This document shows, piece after piece, positions 16,347 through 25,314 of a stretch of DNA of 64,000 nucleotides (its first letter is position 1; every line of letters starts with the position of its first letter). A model generated the notes under the pieces. That model worked only from the letters and a program-made list of their open reading frames with translations, made no database searches and had not been told where the DNA came from. Location of the stretch: contig NZ_JAIQDG010000011.1 in assembly GCF_020037125.1 (NCBI RefSeq), positions 186,001 through 250,000 of the forward strand. The letters run 5' to 3'. The stretch comes from Myxococcus sp. RHSTA-1-4. Its GTDB lineage: Bacteria; Myxococcota; Myxococcia; Myxococcales; Myxococcaceae. The translations under genes were made by a program, and so were the position numbers.

Positions 16347-19154
16347 GTGGCCAAGCAGCACCTGCTCCTGGTCGATGGTGACGCAAAGAGCCTCCGCGTG
16401 ATGGAGGTCAGCCTGAAGAAGGCCGGCTTCTCCGTGACGACGGCCATCCACGGCAAGGATGCGCTCGAGAAGGTTCAAATCAGCCCACCGGACCTCGTGC
16501 TCGCGGACACGAAGATGCCGGAGATGGACGGCTTCGAGCTCTGCAAGGCGCTCAAGTCCGACGAGCGCTTCAAGTTCATCCCCTTCGTCTTCCTGACGAA
16601 CCAGAAGTCGGTCGAGTTCAAGGTGCGCGGCCTGGAGCTCGGTGGCGACGACTACCTGACGAAGCCCATCTACATCAAAGAAATCGTCACCCGCGTGAAG
16701 ATGATCCTCCAGAAGGCGGAGAAGGAGAGGATCGAGAAGCGGGAGACGACGAAGGGCGGCTTCGCCGGCAGCCTCGCCGACATGGGCGTGGTGGACCTGG
16801 TGCAGACGTTCGAGATTGGCCGCAAGACGGGCATCATCTCCATCCAGGGCGAGCGCACCGGCACCGTCTACTTCAAGGAAGGCCGGGTCATCGACGCGGA
16901 GCTGGGGCGGCTGAAGGGCGAGAACGCCTTCTACCGCATGCTCAACACGTTCGAGGGCCAGTTCGAGGTGCAGTTCACCGCGCTCGACCGCCCGGAGCGC
17001 ATCGAGGTCTCCACCCAGGGCCTGCTGATGGAAGGCATGCGCCGCCTGGACGAGTGGGGCCGCATGCTCGAGCAGCTCCCGCCGCTGGAGACGGTGTTCG
17101 AGATTGACTACCACCAGCTCGCCGACCGGCTCTCGGAGATTCCGGACGAGGTCAACGGGCTGCTGCGCCTCTTCGACGGCAAGCGCACCCTGAGCCGCGT
17201 GGTGGAGGACTCGGACTTCGAGGACCTCGCCGCGCTGGGCATCATCAGCAAGCTGTACTTCGAGGGCCTCATCCGCGAGCTGGGCAACGCCCCGCTGGAG
17301 CCGGTGCCGAGCAGCAAGCCCGGCATCGAGCAGTGGCTCAACGCGGCGCCGCCTCCCAGCGCGCCCGTGGAGCCCGCGCCCGCCACGCCTCCGGAGCCGC
17401 CGCCCGCCGCCGTGGCCGCGCCTCCGGAGCCGCCGCCCGCCGCCGTGGCCGCGCCTCCGGAGCCGCCGCCCACGCCCGCCGCGCCCGAGCCGCCGCCCGC
17501 CGCGCCCGTGGAGGCTCCGCCCGCGCGCGCCATGCCCCCGAGCGTGCTCGCGCCGCCCGCGGGCGTGGAGGACCCGGGCGCGTCCGCCAGCCCCGCCACC
17601 GGGGCCCAGCCCGCCAACGTCGTCGTCTTCCCGGCGCGGCCCCGGCGCAACGGCGCCGTCCCCGCGACGCCGGATCCGGAGGACACTCCCGCGCTTCCGC
17701 CCACGGCGGAGGGCTCGTCCTTCCTCGTGGAGCCGCCTCCGGCCCACCGCGCCCGCGAGCACGCGCACCGCAGCCTGCTGCTGGACTGGAGCCGCGTGGA
17801 CACCGAGGGCATCAGCTCGGCCTCCACGTGGGGGCCGGGCTCCGGCTGGGCTCCCGGGCCGCGCGCCTACCCGAGCAACAGCGCCCCGGCACAGGCCCAG
17901 GGGACTTCGGCCTCCGAGACGGCACCGCGCGCTCCCATCTTCGGTGGCGCGGCCGTGGGGCCCAACCCCTTCCCGCCCGTGCCTCCTCCCGCGCCGGCGC
18001 CTCCCTCGTCCGAGGTGACGCTGGTGAGCGGCAGGGGCGGCGCGGCTCCGGCCGCGGTGCCGCCGGTGGCGCCCGTGTCCGTGGAGCCCATCGCGGAAAT
18101 CGAGGAGGTTCCTCCGACTCCGCAGCTCGCACTGCCGCCGTATCCGGGCCACGGGGCTCCCCCGCCCGTGACGCCGGTGGCGCCCGAAATCCCCGAGGAG
18201 CCGCGCACGCCGAGCTCGCCGCCGCCCGCGGTCGCCGTGGCGCCTCCTGTCGAGACGAAGCCGGCGGAGGTGAAGCCCACCGAGACGAAGCCGCAGCCGC
18301 CCGCCGCCGAGGCGAAGCCCGCGACGGTGGCGCCCGCGAAGCCGGCGGGGACTCCGTCGGAAGATGACGCCGCGCTTGCCGCGGTGGTCCGCCCCAAGCG
18401 CACCGGTCTGTACGTGGCCGCCGGCCTGCTGCTCATCGGCGCCGTCGCCGCGGTGGTCGCTCTGGGCGGTGGCTCGGGCTCCTCGGACCCGCGTCAGGCT
18501 CCGCCCCCGAAGGCCCCGGTGGAGACGCCGGCACCTTCCAACACGGTGACGCCGCCGGGCACGGACACGCCCACGCCGCCGCCCGAGGCCGCCACGCCTC
18601 CGGCCGCCGAGGATGCGGGAGCCGCCACGGCCACCGCGGCCACGCCTCCGGTCACCGAGGACGCGGGAGCCGCCACGGCGACCGCGGCCACGCCGCCTCC
18701 CGCCGCCGCGCCGGACGCCGGGACGGCCACCGCGGAGACTCCGCAGCCCCCGGGTGGGGAGACGCCGCCGGTGGACCCGGAGGTGGAGTACGCGAACCTC
18801 GTGAAGCAGGCGAAGGCGGCCATCGTCGGTGGCCGCCACAAGTCCGCCGCCATCAGCTACCGCAAGGCGCTGGCCCTCAAGCCGGCCTCGATGGAGGCGA
18901 AGGCGGGCCTGGGCATCGCGCTGGTCAACGGCTCCACCTCGGACGCGGCCTACCGCGAGGCCGCGAAGCTGCTCCAGGAGGTCGTCCGGGAAGAGGACCG
19001 GAATGCGCGCGCCTGGCTGTCGCTCGGCATCGCGCTGCAGATGACCGGAAAGAATTCCCAGGCGGCCGAGGCCTACAAGCGGTACTTGTTCCTCGAACCG
19101 ACGGGAGCCTCCGCCACTGAGGCCCGCTTGATGCTCAAGCAACTGGGCAACTGA
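16347..19154 (+). CDS. Response regulator with PATAN (DUF4388), transmembrane segment and TPRs
   Basis: 935 residues from GTG 16347, with AAAGG upstream. Residues 5-120 are a receiver domain: phospho-acceptor D54 ([12 protein letters not shown]), T84 and K106 (DDYLTKPIY); the acidic pocket has GD where DD is usual. Residues 135-235 are a PATAN/DUF4388 domain ([36 protein letters not shown]). A winged-helix-like part follows, then a long Pro/Ala linker with repeats, one membrane segment ([17 protein letters not shown], near 686-702), a second Pro/Ala stretch, and C-terminal TPRs (about 815-930, [20 protein letters not shown]). The signalling part would be cytoplasmic and the TPRs on the other side of the membrane. 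No cognate histidine kinase is adjacent. The neighbouring giant gene carries the same PATAN domain. Confidence 0.85.
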   Translation: MAKQHLLLVDGDAKSLRVMEVSLKKAGFSVTTAIHGKDALEKVQISPPDLVLADTKMPEMDGFELCKALKSDERFKFIPFVFLTNQKSVEFKVRGLELGGDDYLTKPIYIKEIVTRVKMILQKAEKERIEKRETTKGGFAGSLADMGVVDLVQTFEIGRKTGIISIQGERTGTVYFKEGRVIDAELGRLKGENAFYRMLNTFEGQFEVQFTALDRPERIEVSTQGLLMEGMRRLDEWGRMLEQLPPLETVFEIDYHQLADRLSEIPDEVNGLLRLFDGKRTLSRVVEDSDFEDLAALGIISKLYFEGLIRELGNAPLEPVPSSKPGIEQWLNAAPPPSAPVEPAPATPPEPPPAAVAAPPEPPPAAVAAPPEPPPTPAAPEPPPAAPVEAPPARAMPPSVLAPPAGVEDPGASASPATGAQPANVVVFPARPRRNGAVPATPDPEDTPALPPTAEGSSFLVEPPPAHRAREHAHRSLLLDWSRVDTEGISSASTWGPGSGWAPGPRAYPSNSAPAQAQGTSASETAPRAPIFGGAAVGPNPFPPVPPPAPAPPSSEVTLVSGRGGAAPAAVPPVAPVSVEPIAEIEEVPPTPQLALPPYPGHGAPPPVTPVAPEIPEEPRTPSSPPPAVAVAPPVETKPAEVKPTETKPQPPAAEAKPATVAPAKPAGTPSEDDAALAAVVRPKRTGLYVAAGLLLIGAVAAVVALGGGSGSSDPRQAPPPKAPVETPAPSNTVTPPGTDTPTPPPEAATPPAAEDAGAATATAATPPVTEDAGAATATAATPPPAAAPDAGTATAETPQPPGGETPPVDPEVEYANLVKQAKAAIVGGRHKSAAISYRKALALKPASMEAKAGLGIALVNGSTSDAAYREAAKLLQEVVREEDRNARAWLSLGIALQMTGKNSQAAEAYKRYLFLEPTGASATEARLMLKQLGN
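17396..17480 (+). repeat. 33-bp in-frame repeats in Pro/Ala linker
   Basis: Units coding [11 protein letters not shown] recur back to back (about 2.5 copies) in the linker of the response regulator gene. A second pair of longer repeats ([15 protein letters not shown] / [15 protein letters not shown]) lies at about 18603-18696 in the same gene. Confidence 0.8.
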
Positions 19155-19200
19155 GCGGCAAGGCGGCCCGCCTCCCATAGCCTCGGAGAAGTGAGCCGCC

Positions 19201-20196
19201 TTGCTCGTCCTCGGACTGGAAACCTCCTGTGATGAGACCGCCGCCGCCGTCGTGGAGGACGGGCGGCGCGTGCTCGCCGACGTCGTCTCCACCCAGGTGG
19301 ACATCCACCGGCGCTGGGGTGGGGTGGTGCCGGAGCTGGCCAGCCGCAACCACATCGTCCAGGTGATGCCCGTCATTCACGAGGCCCTCACCCGCGCCCA
19401 GAAGACGCTCGACGACGTGGACCTCATCGCCGTCACCTCCGGCCCCGGCCTCATCGGCGCGTTGCTGGTGGGCGTGCAGGTGGCCAAGGGGTTGAGCCTC
19501 GCCACCGGCAAGCCCTTCGTGGGCGCCAACCACCTGGAGGGCCACCTGCTGGCCATCCGGCTCATCGAGGAGGCCCCGGAGCCGCCGTTCCTCGGGCTCG
19601 TCGTCTCCGGCGGGCACTCCAGCCTCTACGAGGTGCAGGCCTATGGCCGCTACCGGCTGGTGGGCAGCACCCGCGACGACGCGGCCGGCGAGGCCTACGA
19701 CAAGACGGCGCGCATCCTCGGGCTGCCGTACCCGGGCGGGCTGCCCATCGACCAGCTCGCGCAGAAGGGGGACCCGGAGGCCATCCGCTTCCCGCGCGCG
19801 CTCCCCGGCGACAACTTCGACGTCTCCTTCTCCGGCCTGAAGACGGCGGTGCTGCACCACGTGCAGAAGCACGGCGTGCCCGAGGGACAGGCGCTGGCGG
19901 ACCTGTGCGCGTCCTTCCAGGAGGCGGTGGCGGACGTGCTGTCGAAGAAGCTGGTGGCCGCCGCGCGCCGGCTGGGCCACAAGCAGCTCGTGCTGTGCGG
20001 GGGCGTGGCGGCCAACTCGCGGCTGCGCGCGCTATGCAGCGAGCGCGCCCGGGAGCGGGGGCTGAACATGTTCCTGCCGCCGGTGCGGCTGTGCACGGAC
20101 AATGGCGCCATGATTGCCGTGGCGGGTTATGAGGCGTACCGCAGGGGGCTGCGCGGGGACTTCCGCCTGGCGGCGGACCCCGCGTGGCGCATGTAG
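19201..20196 (+). CDS. tsaD: tRNA threonylcarbamoyladenosine transferase TsaD
   Basis: 331 residues from a TTG at 19201, with GGAG upstream; no ATG or GTG is in frame at the right place. TsaD/Kae1 hallmarks: LGLETSCDETAAAVV, RWGGVVPELASRNH, SGPGLIGALLVGVQ, the metal-binding HxxxH in NHLEGHLLAI (H111, H115), LVVSGGHSS, DDAAGEAYDK, SFSGLKTAV, CGGVAANSRLR and CTDNGAMIA. It transfers the threonylcarbamoyl group to A37 of ANN-decoding tRNAs, together with TsaB and TsaE, which are not in this window. RsmA follows 15 bases downstream, so the two are likely one transcript. Confidence 0.95.
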   Translation: MLVLGLETSCDETAAAVVEDGRRVLADVVSTQVDIHRRWGGVVPELASRNHIVQVMPVIHEALTRAQKTLDDVDLIAVTSGPGLIGALLVGVQVAKGLSLATGKPFVGANHLEGHLLAIRLIEEAPEPPFLGLVVSGGHSSLYEVQAYGRYRLVGSTRDDAAGEAYDKTARILGLPYPGGLPIDQLAQKGDPEAIRFPRALPGDNFDVSFSGLKTAVLHHVQKHGVPEGQALADLCASFQEAVADVLSKKLVAAARRLGHKQLVLCGGVAANSRLRALCSERARERGLNMFLPPVRLCTDNGAMIAVAGYEAYRRGLRGDFRLAADPAWRM

Positions 20197-20211
20197 AGGG
20201 AGGGAGACCGG

Positions 20212-21069
20212 GTGGAATCGCCGCGAGAAATTCTCAAGAGACATGGCCTGCGCCCCAAGCACAGCTGGGGGCAGAACTTCCTCGGTGACGAGGATGCCCT
20301 GGAGACCATCGCCGACGCGCTCAACCTGCGCGAGGGCGAGCCGGTGGTGGAGCTGGGCCCGGGCCTGGGCCACCTCACGCGCTTCCTCGCCGCCACCGGC
20401 GCCCGCGTCACCGCGGTGGAGCGGGACCGGGACATGCTGACGGTGCTGGAGAAGGAGGCCATCCCCGGCGTGCGCGTGGTGGCCGGCAACGCCGCCACGG
20501 TGGACTTCGCCGAGGTGGCCGGCGCGCCCGAGGTGGCCGTGGTGGGCAACCTCCCGTACCACCTGACCAGCCCCATCCTCTTCCGCGTGCTGGAGCAGCG
20601 CGCCCACGTCACCCGCGCCGTCTTCACCCTCCAGAAGGAGGTGGTGGAGCGGCTCGCCGCGGAGCCCGGCAACCGGGACTACGGCCTGCTCACCGTGCTG
20701 CTCGGCATGCACTTCGACGCGGAGAACATCCTCACCCTGGAGGCCTGGCGCTTCCACCCGCCGCCCAGGGTGGACTCCGCGGTGCTGCGCCTCACGCGCC
20801 GCAAGGCCCCGCGCGCCCCCATCATCGACGAGGCCCGCTTCACCCGCGTGGTGAAGGCCTCCTTCGCCCACCGGCGCAAGACGCTGCTCAACTCCATCAA
20901 GTCGGACCCCGCGCTGGGCACGCCCGAGTCGCTCGCCGCCGCGCTGGAGGCCGCGGGGGTGGACCCGCAGCGCCGCGCGGAGACGCTCGCGCCCGAGGAG
21001 TTCGCCGCCATCGAGCGCGCGCTGGGCCCCGTCGTGGAGAAGCTCCCACCGCCGACGCTGGAGGAGTAG
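20212..21069 (+). CDS. rsmA: 16S rRNA dimethyladenosine transferase RsmA (KsgA)
   Basis: 285 residues from a GTG at 20212 with a purine-rich AGAGGGAGGGAGA ribosome-binding site. Dimethylates the two adjacent adenosines in the 3' hairpin of 16S rRNA. Motifs: RPKHSWGQNFLGDEDALE (KsgA N-terminus), VVELGPGLGHLTRFLAATG (SAM motif I), VTAVERDRDM (acidic motif II) and the catalytic VVGNLPYHLTSPIL. The C-terminal helical domain contains FHPPPRVDSAVLRL and ASFAHRRKTLLNSIK, both typical. Directly downstream of tsaD. Confidence 0.95.
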   Translation: MESPREILKRHGLRPKHSWGQNFLGDEDALETIADALNLREGEPVVELGPGLGHLTRFLAATGARVTAVERDRDMLTVLEKEAIPGVRVVAGNAATVDFAEVAGAPEVAVVGNLPYHLTSPILFRVLEQRAHVTRAVFTLQKEVVERLAAEPGNRDYGLLTVLLGMHFDAENILTLEAWRFHPPPRVDSAVLRLTRRKAPRAPIIDEARFTRVVKASFAHRRKTLLNSIKSDPALGTPESLAAALEAAGVDPQRRAETLAPEEFAAIERALGPVVEKLPPPTLEE

Positions 21070-21078
21070 GGCGGAGGC

Positions 21079-21360
21079 CTAGCGCCCCCGCATGCCCAGC
21101 GCCTGGAGCAGGCCGCCCTGCTGCTCCAGCCAGGCGCGGAACTCGGCCTCGGGAATGCGCATGCGCGCCAGCACGCCGCGGAGGATTTCCTCCACGGTGC
21201 CGTCCTGCCGCCGCTTCAGCTCCAGGGCCGCCTTCAGCAGCACCACGCCGTAGAGAGGATCCGGCTCCACCGGCGGTGCGGGTGGCGCCTTGGGGGCCGT
21301 GCTCTGACGGGCCTCTTCCAGCCGTACCACCGTCTTCGCCCGCTGCCTGCCGCCACTCAT
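21079..21360 (-). CDS. Small conserved-looking hypothetical protein
   Basis: 93 residues from ATG 21360 (MSGGRQRAKTVVRLEEARQS). A basic N-terminus and Pro/Ala linker are followed by a compact helical part: PLYGVVLLKAALELKRRQDG, TVEEILRGVLARMRIPEAEF, WLEQQGGLLQALGMRG. I do not recognise the family. The helical C-terminus and orderly codon use support a real gene. It is convergent with rsmA (10 bases apart) and divergent from the deoxynucleoside kinase gene. No signal peptide or membrane segment. Confidence 0.65.
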   Translation of the reverse strand: MSGGRQRAKTVVRLEEARQSTAPKAPPAPPVEPDPLYGVVLLKAALELKRRQDGTVEEILRGVLARMRIPEAEFRAWLEQQGGLLQALGMRGR

Positions 21361-21583
21361 GTCCGGAGACCACCCCGCGCACACGCCAGGAAATCGCGGG
21401 GACCGTAGGGGATGACCTCCGGAGCGTCAAGGGAGCCTGGCATCCCCGACGCGGGGTGCGGGCGCGCGAAATTGCCGGATTCGGACGCCCGTGTTGTGTT
21501 ATCCGCCCGGATGCGTGGCCGGGCCCCCTGAGATATGGGCGCGCGGCTTCAGTGCGCATTCCGCGGTCGGGAGGCCTCGGCGG

Positions 21584-22228
21584 ATGGACTACCGGTACAT
21601 CGTGGTCGAGGGGCCCATTGGCGTGGGCAAGACCAGTCTCTCCAACATCCTCGCCGAGCGGCTGGGCGGCCGGCGCATCCTCGAGGTGGTGGAGGAGAAC
21701 CCCTTCCTCTCCAGCTTCTACTCGGACCGGCAGAAGTTCGCGTTCCAGACGCAGATATTCTTCCTCCTGTCGCGCTTCCGGCAGCAGCAGGAGCTGTTCC
21801 AGCAGGAGCTCTTCAGCTCGATGACGGTCAGCGATTATCTCTTCGCCAAGGACCGCATCTTCGCCCACCTCAACCTGGACGCCCACGAGCTGTCGCTCTA
21901 CGAGCGCGTCTTCGAGGCGCTCGGGCCCCGCGTCACCAAGCCAGACCTGGTCATCTACCTCCAGGCCCGCCTGGACGTGTTGCTGCACCGCATCAAGAAG
22001 CGGGGGCGCGAGTTCGAGCGCAAGTTCGACTCCGAGTATCTGGAGGGGCTCGTCCACGCCTACAACACGTTCTTCTTCCATTACACGGAGACGCCGCTGC
22101 TGGTGGTCGACACCTCGGACATCGACTTCGTCCACCACGAGGCGGACCGGGAGGACCTGCTGGCCGCCATTCGCAAGGCGAAGCCGGGCACCCAGCATTA
22201 CCTTCCAAAGGCTTCCCGACGGGCCTGA
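21584..22228 (+). CDS. Deoxynucleoside kinase (dNK/dGK-dAK family)
   Basis: 214 residues from ATG 21584. P-loop YIVVEGPIGVGKTSLSN, the active-site Glu in VVEENPFL, the DRS-like segment LFAKDRIFAHLNL, and the lid RIKKRGREFERKF followed by YLEGLVHAYNTFFFHY mark the deoxyribonucleoside kinase family. It would phosphorylate deoxyadenosine, deoxyguanosine or deoxycytidine with ATP for nucleotide salvage. The earlier in-frame ATG at 21491 adds an unlikely Cys/Pro/Gly tail. The upstream 200 bases have no clear promoter. The panB and panC genes follow, 170 bases on. Confidence 0.9.
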   Translation: MDYRYIVVEGPIGVGKTSLSNILAERLGGRRILEVVEENPFLSSFYSDRQKFAFQTQIFFLLSRFRQQQELFQQELFSSMTVSDYLFAKDRIFAHLNLDAHELSLYERVFEALGPRVTKPDLVIYLQARLDVLLHRIKKRGREFERKFDSEYLEGLVHAYNTFFFHYTETPLLVVDTSDIDFVHHEADREDLLAAIRKAKPGTQHYLPKASRRA

Positions 22229-22387
22229 GAGACCAGCGCCCGGCGGGCAGGTCGTCCTCCAGGCCCCCACGACCGCCCGGAGGGCGTTAGAGTGCGGTGG
22301 ACGGGCCCCTGGCCCCCGGTGATCCCCTGACGGGGACGGCGAGGGGCGAAAGGGTCCGTTACAGGTCGTTCAACCCGTCGACTCAAC

Positions 22388-22396
22388 AGGAGGTGA
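22388..22396 (+). promoter_or_regulatory. Near-perfect ribosome-binding site deciding the panB GTG start
   Basis: AGGAGGTGA is almost fully complementary to the 16S rRNA 3' end and lies directly before the GTG at 22400. It fixes GTG as the panB start. Confidence 0.85.
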
Positions 22397-22399
22397 ACC

Positions 22400-23311
22400 G
22401 TGAAGGACAAGGTCACCATCCACACGCTGAAGCGCTTCAAGCAGATCGGCCAGAAGATCTGCATGGTTACCGCCTACGACGCCACGTTCGCGCACATCCT
22501 CGACCAGGCCGGAGCGGACGTGCTGCTCGTCGGGGACTCGCTGGGCATGGTGGTGCAGGGGCATGACTCCACGCTGCCGGTGACGATGGACCAGATGGTC
22601 TACCACTCCGCCGCCGTCACCCGGGGCGCGCGCCGCGCCCACGTGGTGGGGGACCTGCCCTTCATGAGCTACCAGGTGTCGACGCACGAGGCGGTACGCA
22701 ACGCCGGCCGGCTCGTCTCCGAGGGCGGCGTGGGCAGCGTCAAGCTGGAGGGCGGGGCCGAGTTCGCGGAGACGGTGCGCGCGATTACCCGCGCCAGCAT
22801 CCCCGTCATGGGCCACCTGGGGCTGACGCCGCAGTCCGTCCACAAGATGGGCGGCTACGTCGTGCAGGGCCGCGACGAGGAGCAGGCCCGCAAGATTCTC
22901 GATGACGCGCTGGCGCTGGAGCAGGCCGGTGCCTACGCGCTGGTGCTGGAGGGCGTGCCGCTGGAGCTGGCGCGCACGATTACGCAGAGCCTGTCCATCC
23001 CCACCATCGGCATTGGCGCGGGCGTCGACTGCGACGGCCAGGTGCTCGTCTGCTACGACCTGCTGGGGATGAACCCGGACTTCAAGCCGAAGTTCGTCAA
23101 GCGCTACGCCAACCTGCACGGCTCCATCACGGAGGCGGCCGGCGCCTTCTTCTCCGAGGTCCGCCAGGGCGCGTTCCCGGACGAGGACCACTCCTTCAAG
23201 TCCAGCAAGAACATCCGCCTGGTGGCCGGCAACCCCGCGGCGCGCGCGGAAGTGCCCGCGGCCGCCGAGGGCGGAGAGAAGATTGGCCCTGTCTACGGGG
23301 TTCCGGTCTAG
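22400..23311 (+). CDS. panB: 3-methyl-2-oxobutanoate hydroxymethyltransferase PanB
   Basis: 303 residues from GTG 22400. First committed step of pantothenate synthesis: transfers a hydroxymethyl group from methylene-THF to 2-oxoisovalerate. Motifs: [34 protein letters not shown] (metal-binding Asp), [29 protein letters not shown] and [19 protein letters not shown]. The final 30 residues ([20 protein letters not shown]) are a low-complexity tail beyond the usual end. panC follows with a 2-base gap, so translation is probably coupled. Confidence 0.96.
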   Translation: MKDKVTIHTLKRFKQIGQKICMVTAYDATFAHILDQAGADVLLVGDSLGMVVQGHDSTLPVTMDQMVYHSAAVTRGARRAHVVGDLPFMSYQVSTHEAVRNAGRLVSEGGVGSVKLEGGAEFAETVRAITRASIPVMGHLGLTPQSVHKMGGYVVQGRDEEQARKILDDALALEQAGAYALVLEGVPLELARTITQSLSIPTIGIGAGVDCDGQVLVCYDLLGMNPDFKPKFVKRYANLHGSITEAAGAFFSEVRQGAFPDEDHSFKSSKNIRLVAGNPAARAEVPAAAEGGEKIGPVYGVPV

Positions 23312-23313
23312 CC

Positions 23314-24171
23314 ATGGCGCCCGTCGTCCTGCGCACCGTGGCGGAAGTGAAGTCGTGGGCGGCGGGCCTTCGCCGTGAGGGGCGCCGGCTCGCGCTGGTG
23401 CCCACCATGGGCTACCTGCACGACGGCCACCTCTCGCTCATGCGGGAGGGGCGCCGTCGTGCGGACGGGGTCGCCACCTCCATCTTCGTCAACCCCACCC
23501 AGTTCGGTCCCCGGGAGGACCTGTCCCGCTATCCCCGGGATTTGGAAGGGGACGTGGCGAAGTGTGCCAGCGCCGGGGTGGACGTCGTCTTCGCCCCGGA
23601 AGACCCCCACGTCATGTACCCGCCGGGGTATCAGACGTACGTGGAGGTGACGGAGGTGAGCCAGGGGCTGTGTGGCGAGCGGCGCCCGGGCCACTTCCGC
23701 GGGGTGGCCACCATCGTCACCCAGCTGCTGTGCCTCTTCCGGCCGGAGGTGGCCCTCTTCGGGGAGAAGGACTACCAGCAGCTCCAGGTCATCAAGGCGC
23801 TCAACCGCGACCTGCACCTGGGCGTGGATATCGTCGGCATGCCGACAGTGCGCGAGCCCGATGGGCTGGCCATGAGCAGCCGCAATGCGTACCTGTCCCC
23901 GGAAGAGCGGCGGCGGGCCCTGTCCCTGTCGAGGGGGCTGAGGGCCGCCCAGGCGCTGCTCAAGGAGGGCACCCGGGAGGCAGGCGCGCTGGTGGGCGCC
24001 GCGCGGCGCGAGCTGGAGGCAGCGGGACTGCGCGAGGACTACGTGGAGCTGGTGGACGCGGAGCGGCTCACGCCCCTGGCCTCGGTGGCGCCAGGGCAGG
24101 CCGCCCGCATGCTCGTCGCTGCCTTCAGCGGGACGACACGCCTCATCGACAACATGCCGCTGGACGGTTAG
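23314..24171 (+). CDS. panC: Pantothenate synthetase PanC
   Basis: 285 residues. Condenses pantoate with beta-alanine using ATP, the last step to pantothenate. Shows the HIGH-type nucleotide motif MGYLHDGHLSL, IFVNPTQFGPREDLSRYPRD, RPGHFRGVATIV, FGEKDYQQLQVI and the KMSKS-like loop in REPDGLAMSSRN. C-terminal domain complete, ending TTRLIDNMPL. It immediately follows panB; the beta-alanine source (PanD) is not in this window. Confidence 0.96.
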   Translation: MAPVVLRTVAEVKSWAAGLRREGRRLALVPTMGYLHDGHLSLMREGRRRADGVATSIFVNPTQFGPREDLSRYPRDLEGDVAKCASAGVDVVFAPEDPHVMYPPGYQTYVEVTEVSQGLCGERRPGHFRGVATIVTQLLCLFRPEVALFGEKDYQQLQVIKALNRDLHLGVDIVGMPTVREPDGLAMSSRNAYLSPEERRRALSLSRGLRAAQALLKEGTREAGALVGAARRELEAAGLREDYVELVDAERLTPLASVAPGQAARMLVAAFSGTTRLIDNMPLDG

Positions 24172-24186
24172 GAGACGCGGGAGCGT

Positions 24187-24675
24187 ATGGCATCCGGTGG
24201 CAAGTCGAAGGGACCCGGCGGTGAGCCCGGGGTGAAGGTCATCGCCGAGAACCGGCGTGCGCGCTTCGACTACACGGTAGACGAGAAGCTGGAGGCCGGG
24301 CTGGAGCTGACCGGCAGCGAGGTGAAGTCGTTGAGGGAGGGTATCGCCAACCTGTCGGACGCCTATGCGCTCCCCAAGGGTGACGAGCTCTTCCTTCACA
24401 ACGCCAACATCGGCTCCTACAAGGCGGCCAGCGTCTTCGACCATCTCCCCACCCGGGGCCGGAAGCTGCTGATGCACCGGGCGGAGATTGACCGTTGGAC
24501 GGCGAAGGTGCGGGAGCGGGGTTATTCCATCATCCCGCTTGTGCTGTACTTCAAGAACGGGCGGGCCAAGGTGGAGCTGGGGCTCTGCCGAGGCAAGACA
24601 CACGAGGACCGGCGCCAGGACATCAAGGAGCGGGAGACGAAGCGGGAGATGGACCGGGCGATGCGCCGACGTTGA
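24187..24675 (+). CDS. smpB: SsrA-binding protein SmpB
   Basis: 162 residues. Partner of tmRNA in trans-translation: binds the tRNA-like domain and carries it into the stalled ribosome A site. Core motifs: IAENRRARFDYTVDEKLEAG, LTGSEVKSLREGIANLSDAY, LPTRGRKLLMH and GLCRGKTHEDRRQDIKER; the basic C-terminal tail REMDRAMRRR is the part that probes the empty mRNA channel. The 16-residue N-terminus before VKVIAENRR is slightly longer than usual. It follows panC by 15 bases and precedes an SspB-like gene. The tmRNA gene itself lies in this window at 60.6 kb. Confidence 0.95.
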   Translation: MASGGKSKGPGGEPGVKVIAENRRARFDYTVDEKLEAGLELTGSEVKSLREGIANLSDAYALPKGDELFLHNANIGSYKAASVFDHLPTRGRKLLMHRAEIDRWTAKVRERGYSIIPLVLYFKNGRAKVELGLCRGKTHEDRRQDIKERETKREMDRAMRRR

Positions 24676-24708
24676 GAGGGGCGCCCGAATTTCTCTCGCC
24701 GTACACGG

Positions 24709-25227
24709 ATGGACGACAAGAAGGGTCTCGACAAGAAGGAGCGGCTGCTGGCCGCGCTCGACCAGGGGATGGTGATGATCCACCTGGACGCGCGCCGCCC
24801 CGGCGTGCTCGTCCCCGCGTCACTCAAGAGCGAGGCCCACCTGCGCCTCAACCTCTCCTACCGCTTCGACCCGCCCGACCTCACGGTGGGCGAGTGGGGC
24901 GTGCGCTGCACGCTGAGCTTCTCCGGCTCGCGCTTCACGGTGGCGGTGCCCTGGTCGGCGCTGTTCGCCATCGCCAGCCACGTGACGAAGGAGTTCTGGA
25001 TGTACCCGGACGACATGCCGCCGGAGCTGCTCCAGCAGCCCGCCTCGGCGCGTCCGCCGCAGCCCGTGCCGGTGGTGCCCGTGGCCGCGGAGCGCCCGCG
25101 CACCTTCCTGCGCGAGGTGCCCAGCGTCAGCGCCGAGCGGACCAGTGAGCCCACCGACGTCCCGCCCGAGGGCCCCAAGGATGAGCCGCCGACGCCGCGC
25201 CGGGGCCACCTGCGCCTCGTCAAGTGA
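24709..25227 (+). CDS. sspB: SspB-like ClpXP adaptor
   Basis: 172 residues. Residues about 15-95 (MVMIHLDARRPGVLVPASLK, LNLSYRFDPPDLTVGEWGVR, TLSFSGSRFTVAVPWSALF) fit the SspB substrate-binding fold that holds ssrA-tagged proteins. A variable Pro-rich linker follows and the protein ends RRGHLRLVK. That C-terminal tail resembles the short basic/hydrophobic XB motif by which SspB docks on the ClpX N-domain. It lies 33 bases behind smpB, consistent with a tmRNA-linked job. Sequence similarity to Escherichia coli SspB is modest, closer to the alphaproteobacterial type. An in-frame open stretch after the stop is described as a finding. Confidence 0.82.
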   Translation: MDDKKGLDKKERLLAALDQGMVMIHLDARRPGVLVPASLKSEAHLRLNLSYRFDPPDLTVGEWGVRCTLSFSGSRFTVAVPWSALFAIASHVTKEFWMYPDDMPPELLQQPASARPPQPVPVVPVAAERPRTFLREVPSVSAERTSEPTDVPPEGPKDEPPTPRRGHLRLVK

Positions 25228-25228
25228 G

Positions 25229-25246
25229 GGGCGGGGGGCTCCGCCC
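25229..25246. terminator. Short hairpin after sspB
   Basis: GGGCGG (25229-25234) and CCGCCC (25241-25246) form a 6-bp stem right after the sspB stop, between convergent genes. Weak, with no U-run. Confidence 0.35.
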
Positions 25247-25314
25247 TCGACGGCGGGGCGAAGCTCCTGCTCTCGGTGCTCCAGCGCTGGGTGAAGTGAG
25301 CCAGGGGCGGCGGC

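Noticed and set aside
16188-19376. 1,062-codon minus-strand frame
   Set aside because: Antisense shadow of the response regulator gene in high GC; His/Arg/Gly-rich with no domain.
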